Assembly: GCA_947456845.1 (NCBI GenBank)
Contig: CANGUJ010000260.1
Coordinates: 1-6,038 of the forward strand
Length of the DNA: 6,038 nucleotides
Source: Burkholderiales bacterium
GTDB taxonomy: Bacteria > Pseudomonadota > Gammaproteobacteria > Burkholderiales > JAEUOS01
Reading direction: 5' to 3'
Both the position numbers and the translations under genes were made by a program. The first letter of the stretch is position 1; every line of letters begins with the position of its first letter. This document shows positions 1-6,038 of the stretch, in pieces. Under the pieces are notes generated by a model. It worked only from the letters and a program-made list of their open reading frames with translations. It had not been told where the DNA came from and did no database searches.

Positions 1-696
1 CAGGCGCTCGAGGTGGGCTATGCCGCGGTCGTACATTTCCGCGCCGTTGTGGCTTTGCAGCACCATCATCGGGATGTCGTTCAATTCCACGCTGTAGGGT
101 ACCGACAGCACCGGCTTGTGCGCCGTAGGTATCCATACCGGTTGGTCATCCATGACCCAGTCGGCGACATATTCGATGCCGGCTTCAGACAGGTAGTCGA
201 TGGTCTCGGCGGTCTCGGTGAGTCCCGGGCTCTCCCAGCCCGTCGGCGCCTTGCCTGTGAAGGCGCGAATCGCCTCGACGGTATCGAGGATGGATTGCTT
301 CTGGTCGGCCACCGCGTGCATGGGGCCCTGGATGTAGCCATGCCCCATGAATTCCCAGCCGGCCTCGTGCGCAGCCCGCGCCACGGGCGCGTAGCTCTTG
401 CATACGATGCCGTTGATCGCCAGCGTCGGGACGATGCCGCGCGCGCTCAGGGCGTCGAGAATGCGCCAGAAGCCCACGCGCATGCCGTACTCGTGCCAGG
501 CCCAGTTGGGCAGGTCCGGCTGCATGGGCTGGCCCATCGGCGGCGACAGCACGGTGCGCGGCATCGGCCGCTCCATGCCCCAGTGTTCGACGTTGACGAT
601 GATCCACACCAGCATGCGGCCCCCGTCAGGCACCACCAGTTTCGGACGGTCGATGATGGGCGAGTAAGGCACCCGCTGGCTGGGCAACATGGTCAT
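1..696 (-). CDS. Polysaccharide deacetylase-family hydrolase (allantoinase/PuuE-like), carboxy-terminal part missing
   Basis: The reverse strand reads open from an ATG at 696 to the window edge, giving 232 residues in frame with no stop, so the C-terminus lies outside. The protein looks like the NodB/CE4-fold family that includes the PuuE-type allantoinase and cyclic-imide hydrolases, rather than a true chitin or peptidoglycan deacetylase. Visible landmarks are the strand motif VWIIVNVEHW (residues 30-39), HEYGMRVGFWR (68-78), GHGYIQGPMH (118-127), GWESPGLTET (153-162), DWVMDDQP (179-186) and SVPYSVELNDIPM (198-210). The usual TFDDG metal motif is replaced by NVEHW, and the usual HxxxH reads H119xxxQ123. 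No signal peptide is seen, so it is probably cytoplasmic. It starts 23 nt after the stop of the solute-binding-protein gene and is probably co-transcribed with it. ATG 696 is preferred over ATG 690 because a weak GGGA (707-710) lies 10 nt upstream. Family assignment is good; the substrate is unknown. Confidence 0.85.
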   Translation of the reverse strand, partial: MTMLPSQRVPYSPIIDRPKLVVPDGGRMLVWIIVNVEHWGMERPMPRTVLSPPMGQPMQPDLPNWAWHEYGMRVGFWRILDALSARGIVPTLAINGIVCKSYAPVARAAHEAGWEFMGHGYIQGPMHAVADQKQSILDTVEAIRAFTGKAPTGWESPGLTETAETIDYLSEAGIEYVADWVMDDQPVWIPTAHKPVLSVPYSVELNDIPMMVLQSHNGAEMYDRGIAHLERL

Positions 697-719
697 GGCT
701 GTTCGATCCCGGAATGCGG

Positions 720-1697
720 CTACTCGCCCTTGATGTTGTTGTCGGCGATGAGCTTCATGTACATCGCCCTTTCGGTAGCCATGAAGGCGCGGAAATCCTC
801 CTGGGTGCCAGCGTGCGCCTCGACCCCCAGACCCGCGAAGCGCTCCCTCAGGTCGGGGTCGACCATCACCTTGGCCAGCGCGGCGTTGTAGTTGGCCACG
901 ACGGGGGCCGGCGTCCCGGCGGGCAGAAACACGCCCCACCAGTTGACGATGACCAGTCCCTGCAGCCCGCCCTCGGCGAAGGTGGGGATGTCGGGAAACA
1001 GCGGCGAGCGCTTGGCGCTGGTGATCGCCAGCGGACGCACCTTGCCCGACTTGAGATGCTGCGCGACCGGCAGGGCGTCGGAGACGATCATCTGCACCTG
1101 GCCGGCGATGACATCGACGATGGCCTGACCGCCGCCCTTATAGGGGATGTGCGCCATCCTGATGTTGGCTTGGCGCATCATCAGCTCGGCGGCGAGATGC
1201 GACAGACTGCCCGGGCCGCTGGTGGCGAAATTGATGGCGCCCGGCTTGGCTCGCGCGGCCCCGAGCAGGTCCGCTAGGGACTTGAACGGGGACGCCGCCG
1301 GCACCACCAGGATGTTCGGCCCGGTGGTGGTGAGCGCCACCGGAATGAAGTCCTTTTCCATGTTGTAAGGCACCTTGGAGATCAGCGGATTCACAGCCGC
1401 CGGCTGCATGTTGCCGATCACGAAGGTGTAGCCATCGGCCGGTTGGCGGGCGGCGAATTCCATGCCGATCGAGCCGGCCGCGCCGGGCTTGCTTTCGATC
1501 ACCACCGGCTGACCCCAATGCTCGTTGAGCTTCTGACCCATGATGCGCGCCATCAGGTCGGAACTGCCGCCAGGGGGATAGGTCACGACCAGACGCACCG
1601 GCTTGTTGGGAAAGTTCTGTGCGGTCGCCGCCAGCGGCAGCGCGGCGAGGAGGGACAGCGCGAGGACGCGCGCACACATACACAACGCAGATTTCAT
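720..1697 (-). CDS. Bug-family tripartite tricarboxylate transporter substrate-binding protein (orphan receptor)
   Basis: This 325-residue periplasmic protein should bind a small, usually carboxylated, solute and hand it to a membrane permease. A Sec signal peptide is clear: MK start, hydrophobic core at about residues 10-23, and an ATA|QN cleavage site after residue 26. The mature part has the family hallmarks in order: PNKPVRLVVTYPPGGSSDLMAR (30-51), GQPVVIESKPGAAGSIG (62-78), ADGYTFVIGN (87-96), INFATSGPGSLSHLAAE (about 155-171), HIPYKGGGQAIVDVIAGQVQM (about 183-203), and the late LAITSAKRSPLFPDIPTFAE segment. Length matches the family (about 320-330). The start is fixed by a strong AGGAGA ribosome site 5 nt upstream. 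No TctA/TctB membrane genes are visible, as is usual for orphan Bug receptors. The likely partner downstream is the deacetylase-like hydrolase, which suggests uptake and hydrolysis of the same compound class. The ligand cannot be read from the sequence. Confidence 0.95.
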   Translation of the reverse strand: MKSALCMCARVLALSLLAALPLAATAQNFPNKPVRLVVTYPPGGSSDLMARIMGQKLNEHWGQPVVIESKPGAAGSIGMEFAARQPADGYTFVIGNMQPAAVNPLISKVPYNMEKDFIPVALTTTGPNILVVPAASPFKSLADLLGAARAKPGAINFATSGPGSLSHLAAELMMRQANIRMAHIPYKGGGQAIVDVIAGQVQMIVSDALPVAQHLKSGKVRPLAITSAKRSPLFPDIPTFAEGGLQGLVIVNWWGVFLPAGTPAPVVANYNAALAKVMVDPDLRERFAGLGVEAHAGTQEDFRAFMATERAMYMKLIADNNIKGE

Positions 1698-1702
1698 GGG
1701 GG

Positions 1703-1708
1703 TCTCCT
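1703..1708 (-). promoter_or_regulatory. Strong Shine-Dalgarno of the Bug-family gene
   Basis: On the reverse strand AGGAGA lies 5 nt (CCCCC) before the ATG at 1697. It is the only textbook ribosome-binding site among the genes whose starts are in the window, and it fixes the start that leaves an intact signal peptide. Confidence 0.85.
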
Positions 1709-1767
1709 AGGTCTCGTGTAGGCCACGCGCATGAGGAATCGCAGGGACCCTGGCCTAAGCCTCGCGT

Positions 1768-1808
1768 CCCCGGCACGCTCCAACCGCGGAACATGGCGAC
1801 CCCGGCAC
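1768..1808. repeat. Direct repeat CCCCGGCAC, 32 bp apart
   Basis: CCCCGGCAC is present at 1768-1776 and 1800-1808 (GTGCCGGGG on the reverse strand). Both copies fall in the predicted long leader of the Bug-family gene. The copies are perfect but short and G+C-rich, so chance is possible in this background. Confidence 0.3.
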
Positions 1809-1830
1809 ACGCCTACAAGAAACTCATGTA

Positions 1831-1877
1831 ATGACGAATAACGGCGGATGATGGCAGATGGTGCTGTCTGATGACGA
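1831..1877. repeat. Direct repeat ATGACGA, 40 bp apart
   Basis: ATGACGA occurs at 1831-1837 and again at 1871-1877, with GATG-rich sequence between (1847-1860). The 40-bp period is close to four helical turns, which would place both copies on the same face of the DNA. They lie just outside the candidate promoters. They may be a regulator-binding pair or chance; a 7-mer repeat is weak evidence. Confidence 0.3.
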
Positions 1878-1904
1878 TCCCCGCGCCCCGCACGCCGCTT
1901 CCGC

Positions 1905-1933
1905 TTGTAGTCTATATTATCGCTTGCTAAATA
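1905..1933 (+). promoter_or_regulatory. Candidate sigma-70 promoter for the propeller-GTPase-monooxygenase operon
   Basis: TTGTAG (1905-1910) and TAAATA (1928-1933) are separated by 17 bp, an acceptable -35/-10 pair in the AT-rich island. Transcription would begin near 1940 and give a very short leader of about 15 nt before the ATG at 1955. An alternative -10 is TATTAT at 1915-1920, which has no good -35 partner. Both are guesses from pattern only. Confidence 0.35.
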
Positions 1934-1938
1934 AACAA
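1911..1938 (-). promoter_or_regulatory. Candidate sigma-70 promoter for the Bug-deacetylase operon
   Basis: Read on the reverse strand, TTGTTT (1938 down to 1933) and TATAGA (1916 down to 1911) are 16 bp apart. A start near 1904 would give a leader of roughly 200 nt before the Bug gene. It overlaps the candidate forward promoter almost completely, so if both are real the two operons would compete for polymerase. A promoter closer to the gene cannot be excluded. Confidence 0.3.
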
Positions 1939-1954
1939 CCCCAGACAAACCCCC

Positions 1955-3208
1955 ATGGCCACCCTCTCCACACCGCAGCAAGCCGCACGCCCAGACCAGA
2001 CACTGTCGCGCAACATGAAGCTCTTGGCCCACAACGACCTCTCTGGTTTCGGCGGCATGGGCGAAGGCATCTCCATGCAGGTCACCGCGAATGGCCGGCG
2101 CATCCTGTGGCTGGCGCACGAATCGGCACCCAAGAACTTTACCGGCGTGGACGTGACCGATCCCAAGAACCCGCGCATGATCGTGCAGACCGAACTGCCG
2201 CACGCCAAGGTCCGCTCCAACTCGCTCGACGTTGTGGGCGACATTCTCGCGGTGGCCTACCAGACCCAGGTGCCGGGCATGAAACCGGCGGGCGTGGACC
2301 TGTTCGATGTAAGCGTCCCCGAGGCGCCGAAGCTGATTTCGCATTTCGACTGTTCGGGCCCCTATTCGCGCGGCGTGCATGCGGTATGGTTCGTCGACGG
2401 CAAATACGTCCACATGTCGTCGGGCGCGCCTGACTTCCAGCCGCGCAACCAGCTGGACGACCAGTTCTACCGCATCCTCGACGTGTCCAATCCGTCCAAG
2501 CCCGTCGAGGCGGGCCGCTGGTGGTATCCCGGCACCCGCGAAGGGGACGCCGAACCCGCGCCGCAGCGCCTGGTCAGCAAGTTCGACACCGGCTTTCGCG
2601 CGCACAACACCAACGTGTTTCCCGAGCGCCCGGACCGCGCCTACATCGGCTACATCGACGGCGGCGCCTTCGTGCTCGACATCTCCGACATGTCCGACAT
2701 CAAGGTCAAGTCGCACTGGAACCATTCGCCGCCGTTCAACGGCTTCATCCACACGCTGCTGCCCCTGTTCGAGCGCAATCTCTGGGTCGTGTCCGACGAA
2801 TGCGTGCAGGACGGCGGCGCCGACTGGCCCAAGCTGGTGTGGGTGGTCGACTCGCGCAACGAAGCCAACCCGGTGCCCATCGGCACCTTCCCGGCGGCGC
2901 CCTATGACGCCTTCGCCAGGCGCGGCGGCCGCTTCGGCGCGCACAACATGCACGAGAACCTGCCCGGTCCGGCCTCGTTCCGCTCCGACACCATCATCGT
3001 TGGCACCTTCTTCAACGCCGGCGTGCGCGTCTACGACACCACCAATCCGTACCAGGTGGAGGAGATCGCCTATTACGTGCCGGGCGCGCCGCCGCTCTCG
3101 CCGGCCGGCGCCATCCAGTTGAACGACGTGTTCGTCGACGAGAACCGCATCGTCTACACGGTGGACCGCTTCGGTGGCGGGCTCTATGTCCTCGAGATGA
3201 ATATCTGA
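1955..3208 (+). CDS. LVIVD-type seven-bladed beta-propeller protein, possible metalloprotein
   Basis: This 417-residue protein repeats a blade pattern that ends in a 'xxIxDVSNPxxP' strand typical of LVIVD-repeat proteins: VDVTDPKNPR (65-74), VDLFDVSVPEAP (114-125), RILDVSNPSKP (173-183), FVLDISDMSD (239-248), VWVVDSRNEANP (295-306), VRVYDTTNPYQV (357-368) and LYVLEMNI (410-417), seven blades in all. Histidines open four consecutive blades: H142 (GVHAVWF), H217 (RAHNTNVF), H266 (FIHTLLPL) and H330 (GAHNMHEN). No signal peptide or membrane segment is seen, unlike many secreted LVIVD proteins, so it is probably cytoplasmic. The first ~20 residues look unstructured; Met21 at 2015 is a possible alternative start. 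Neither start has a clear Shine-Dalgarno. It is the first gene of a three-gene operon and its stop lies 2 nt before the GTPase start. The fold call is good. The function is not known to me; metal binding is inference. Confidence 0.85.
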   Translation: MATLSTPQQAARPDQTLSRNMKLLAHNDLSGFGGMGEGISMQVTANGRRILWLAHESAPKNFTGVDVTDPKNPRMIVQTELPHAKVRSNSLDVVGDILAVAYQTQVPGMKPAGVDLFDVSVPEAPKLISHFDCSGPYSRGVHAVWFVDGKYVHMSSGAPDFQPRNQLDDQFYRILDVSNPSKPVEAGRWWYPGTREGDAEPAPQRLVSKFDTGFRAHNTNVFPERPDRAYIGYIDGGAFVLDISDMSDIKVKSHWNHSPPFNGFIHTLLPLFERNLWVVSDECVQDGGADWPKLVWVVDSRNEANPVPIGTFPAAPYDAFARRGGRFGAHNMHENLPGPASFRSDTIIVGTFFNAGVRVYDTTNPYQVEEIAYYVPGAPPLSPAGAIQLNDVFVDENRIVYTVDRFGGGLYVLEMNI

Positions 3209-3210
3209 GC

Positions 3211-4257
<1,047 letters not shown>

Positions 4258-4282
4258 AAAACCCGACTCCGCAGAACCCGGC

Positions 4283-5467
4283 ATGCCCGTTAAACCCAGG
4301 GTCATCATCGTCGGTGGCGGCATCGGCGGCCTGTTCGCCGCCAATGCGCTGGTCGCGCAGGGCATCGAAGTCGCGGTCTACGAGCAGGCCGCCGCGCTGG
4401 GCGAGATCGGCGCGGGCTTCTACCTCACGCCCAACGCGGTGCGCCACCTGCAGCGCGTGGGTCTCGGGCAGGCCGTCGAAAGATGGGGCGCGCGGGTCGG
4501 CCCGGCGTCGCATTATTTTCGCCACGACGGCACGCCGATCGCGCCGGTGCAGGTGACGGATGCCAATGGCTGGAACGCCAACTTCGGCATGCACCGCGCG
4601 GACTTCGTCGAACTGCTGGCGACCAACCTGCCGGCCGGCATCGTGCGCACCGGCCACCGGGCGACCGGTTTCGAACAGGACGACGCGAAAGCGCGCGTCC
4701 GGTTCGCCAACGGCGTCACCGCCGAGGCCGACGTCGTCGTGGGCGCGGACGGCATCCACTCCGAAATGCGCCCCTGCGTCTTCCCGCCTTCCACGCCGGT
4801 ATTCCACGGCACCGTTTCCTACCGCGGCCTGGTTCCGCGCGAACGCCTGCCGGACTGGCCGATGGACCGCTGGCTCATGTGGGCCGGCCCGTCCAAGCAC
4901 TTCCTGGTCTTCCCGGTGCGCCATGGCACCATGGTCAATTACGTGGGCTTCGTGCCCGCCGATGGCGAAATGAAGGAGTCCTGGTCGGCACCGGGCGACC
5001 CCGCGGTACTGCGTCGCGCCTTCGCAGGCTGGGACCCGCGCATCGGCCATGTTCTCGAACAGGTCGACACGACCTTTCGCTGGGCGCTGTACGACCGCGA
5101 ACCCCTGCCCACCTGGAGCCGCGGCAGGCTGACCCTGCTGGGCGACGCGGCCCATCCCATGCTTCCCCATCTGGGGCAGGGCGTCAACCAGTCGGTCGAA
5201 GACGGCATCGCGCTGGCGGCCCTGCTGGCCGCCGTGGATCCGTCAGGGGTGCCCGCGGCCCTCGCGGCCTATGAAAGGCTGCGCCGCGAGCGCGTGGCCG
5301 ACGTGCAGCGCGGCGCCAGGCAGAATGGCCTGCGTGTCGACTCCGCCTATGCCGACCTCAAGGTGCGCGACGCCGAACTGGTCGCCCATGCCGAGTTCCG
5401 CAAGCATCTCTACGCCTACGACGTGTTGCCGGAGGCGCTCGCCGCCGCCAGGGCGCTGGCGGCTTAG
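4283..5467 (+). CDS. FAD-dependent aromatic monooxygenase (salicylate hydroxylase-type)
   Basis: This 394-residue group A flavoprotein should use NAD(P)H and O2 to hydroxylate an aromatic or N-heteroaromatic acid. It shows the three diagnostic motifs: the Rossmann GGGIGG (11-16) with E34 ending the second strand, the DG motif GADGIHSEMR (154-163), and the GD motif LLGDAAHPMLPHLGQGVNQS (285-304), which binds the FAD ribityl chain. The central KHFLVFPVRHGTMVNYVGFV stretch (205-224) and the following MKESWSAPGD (230-239) match the salicylate hydroxylase/6-hydroxynicotinate 3-monooxygenase branch. Length is normal and nothing appears broken. It begins 25 nt after the GTPase stop with no clear Shine-Dalgarno; the start is chosen because it places the GxGxxG motif at the usual distance from the N-terminus. 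It is the last gene of the operon. The substrate cannot be deduced; ubiquinone-biosynthesis hydroxylases (UbiH type) are a less likely alternative. Confidence 0.92.
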   Translation: MPVKPRVIIVGGGIGGLFAANALVAQGIEVAVYEQAAALGEIGAGFYLTPNAVRHLQRVGLGQAVERWGARVGPASHYFRHDGTPIAPVQVTDANGWNANFGMHRADFVELLATNLPAGIVRTGHRATGFEQDDAKARVRFANGVTAEADVVVGADGIHSEMRPCVFPPSTPVFHGTVSYRGLVPRERLPDWPMDRWLMWAGPSKHFLVFPVRHGTMVNYVGFVPADGEMKESWSAPGDPAVLRRAFAGWDPRIGHVLEQVDTTFRWALYDREPLPTWSRGRLTLLGDAAHPMLPHLGQGVNQSVEDGIALAALLAAVDPSGVPAALAAYERLRRERVADVQRGARQNGLRVDSAYADLKVRDAELVAHAEFRKHLYAYDVLPEALAAARALAA

Positions 5468-5490
5468 CCGGGCGCGCCCCGGGCGCGCCG
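5468..5490. terminator. Tandem 11-mer hairpin in the convergent gap, possible bidirectional terminator
   Basis: CCGGGCGCGCC occurs twice, perfectly and without spacer (5468-5478 and 5479-5489), filling the space between two converging genes. Each copy contains the palindrome GGCGCGCC, so the two (5471-5478 and 5482-5489) can pair as an 8-bp all-GC stem with a 3-nt loop on either strand. There is no T-tract on either side, so it is not a classical intrinsic terminator; a role as a bidirectional or Rho-assisted stop is inferred from position. Confidence 0.45.
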
Positions 5491-5492
5491 CA

Positions 5493-6038
5493 TCAGGCCG
5501 GCCCGATGTCCCGCGCAAGATACACGTCCTGGATGGCGTTCAGGAGGGCGATGCCCTCGGGCATGGGCTTCTGGAAAGCCTTGCGCCCGGAAATGAGCCC
5601 CATGCCGCCGGCGCGCTTGTTGATGACCGCGGTGCGCACCGCGTCGTGGAGGTCGTTCTCGCCGGAGGCGCCGCCCGAGTTGATGAGGCCGGCGCGCCCC
5701 ATGTAGCAGTTGGCCACCTGGTAGCGCGCCAGGTCGATCGGGTGGTCCGATGCCAGTTCGGAATACATCCGCTTGTCGGTTTTCCCGTAGGGATTTTCCT
5801 TGGTATCGAGGGCCGGATAGCCACCGTTGTTCTCGGGCAGCTTCTGCTTGATGATGTCGGCCTCGAGGGTCGCGCCGAGGTGATTGGCCTGGCCGGTCAG
5901 GTCGGCCGAGAGGTGGTAGTCGAGGTCGCGCTTGAAGGCGGGATTGCGCAGGTAGCACCACAGCACGGTGGCCATGCCCATCTCGTGCGCCGCGGCGAAC
6001 GCCTGGCCGACCTCCACGATCTGCCGGCCCGATTCGGG
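5493..6038 (-). CDS. fbaB: Class I fructose-bisphosphate aldolase (FbaB/DhnA type), amino-terminal part missing
   Basis: The reverse strand is open from the right edge (6038) to a TGA at 5493-5495, giving the last 181 residues; the start lies outside the window. The enzyme cleaves fructose 1,6-bisphosphate to DHAP and glyceraldehyde 3-phosphate through a lysine Schiff base. The sequence matches the E. coli FbaB pattern as I remember it: ATVLWCYLRN (in-window residues 23-32), YHLSADLTGQANHLGAT (41-57), ADIIKQKLPENNGGY (60-74), then NCYMGRAGLINSGGASGENDL, AVRTAVINKRAGGMGLISGRKAF, and a C-terminal IQDVYLARDIGPA. K64 in ADIIK (codon 5847-5849) is the probable Schiff-base lysine. FbaB is about 350 residues, so roughly half is visible. 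A GTG at 6015-6017 is an internal valine, not the start. The gene converges on the monooxygenase operon and is probably unrelated central metabolism. The fbaB symbol is by similarity only. Confidence 0.93.
   Translation of the reverse strand, partial: PESGRQIVEVGQAFAAAHEMGMATVLWCYLRNPAFKRDLDYHLSADLTGQANHLGATLEADIIKQKLPENNGGYPALDTKENPYGKTDKRMYSELASDHPIDLARYQVANCYMGRAGLINSGGASGENDLHDAVRTAVINKRAGGMGLISGRKAFQKPMPEGIALLNAIQDVYLARDIGPA

Larger units (their letters stand above)
1698..1954. promoter_or_regulatory. Divergent control region between the two transcription units
   Basis: This 257-bp stretch separates two genes transcribed away from each other, so it must hold or contain promoters for both. 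No convincing gene is seen in it; the reading frames that cross it look like shadows of the flanking genes. The segment around 1905-1935 is clearly AT-rich against a very GC-rich background and is the best place for the promoters. The part nearer the Bug gene contains short repeats: CCCCGGCAC at 1768-1776 and 1800-1808, ATGACGA at 1831-1837 and 1871-1877, the odd palindrome CAGGGACCCTG at 1742-1752, and CGTG-N5-CACG at 1715-1727. These are possible regulator sites. No regulator gene is present in the window, so any controlling protein is encoded elsewhere. Confidence 0.7.

Noticed and set aside
13..891. A forward 292-codon open frame at the left edge
   Set aside because: It is antisense to the deacetylase-like gene and runs into the Bug gene. 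Its His/Arg/Val-rich translation is typical of a GC-rich shadow frame.
1854..1871. Possible hairpin or operator around CAGATGGTGCTGTCTG
   Set aside because: Only four outer base pairs are Watson-Crick, two inner pairs would be G-T and the loop is 2 nt, so it is too weak to report as a structure or DNA palindrome.
1694..2953. A 419-codon reverse-strand open frame across the control region and most of the propeller gene
   Set aside because: It is antisense to a gene with clear blade motifs, its translation is low-complexity (rich in Arg, His, Val and Gly) with no recognisable domain, and it follows from the high-GC codon bias of the true gene.
5464..5961. A 165-codon reverse frame overlapping the aldolase
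   Set aside because: It is the +1 shifted frame of the aldolase, which itself reads without interruption and matches FbaB throughout.

Overview
This is a high-GC bacterial window that looks like accessory metabolism from a betaproteobacterium. It most resembles the Burkholderiales (Bordetella/Achromobacter/Cupriavidus-like). The best clue is a Bug-family periplasmic binding protein with no tricarboxylate-transporter membrane genes beside it, since these 'orphan' receptors are massively expanded in that order. The genus is my inference and was not searched.

Layout: two transcription units diverge from a control region at 1698-1954. The leftward unit encodes a secreted Bug-type solute-binding protein (720-1697), followed after 23 nt by a polysaccharide-deacetylase/allantoinase-like hydrolase that runs off the left edge (1-696). 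The rightward unit encodes a 7-bladed LVIVD-type beta-propeller (1955-3208), a CobW/COG0523-family metallochaperone GTPase (3211-4257, only 2 nt downstream) and a salicylate-hydroxylase-type FAD monooxygenase (4283-5467, 25 nt further on). This unit ends against a convergent class I fructose-bisphosphate aldolase of the FbaB/DhnA type (5493-6038, amino-terminal part beyond the right edge). The 25-nt convergent gap is almost entirely a perfect tandem 11-mer that can fold into a GC-rich hairpin.

How the genes may work together (inference): the Bug protein would capture a small carboxylated or related solute. The deacetylase-fold enzyme could hydrolyse an amide or cyclic imide/ureide, and the flavin monooxygenase could hydroxylate an aromatic or N-heteroaromatic ring. 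The most interesting pairing is the propeller with the GTPase. The propeller carries a histidine at the same place in four consecutive blades, as iron-binding propellers do, and its stop codon almost touches the start of a gene from a metal-delivery GTPase family. A metalloenzyme with its own dedicated metallochaperone is a testable hypothesis, not something the sequence proves. The aldolase looks like central metabolism and probably marks the edge of the cluster.

I saw no rRNA, tRNA, CRISPR array, insertion sequence or phage feature.
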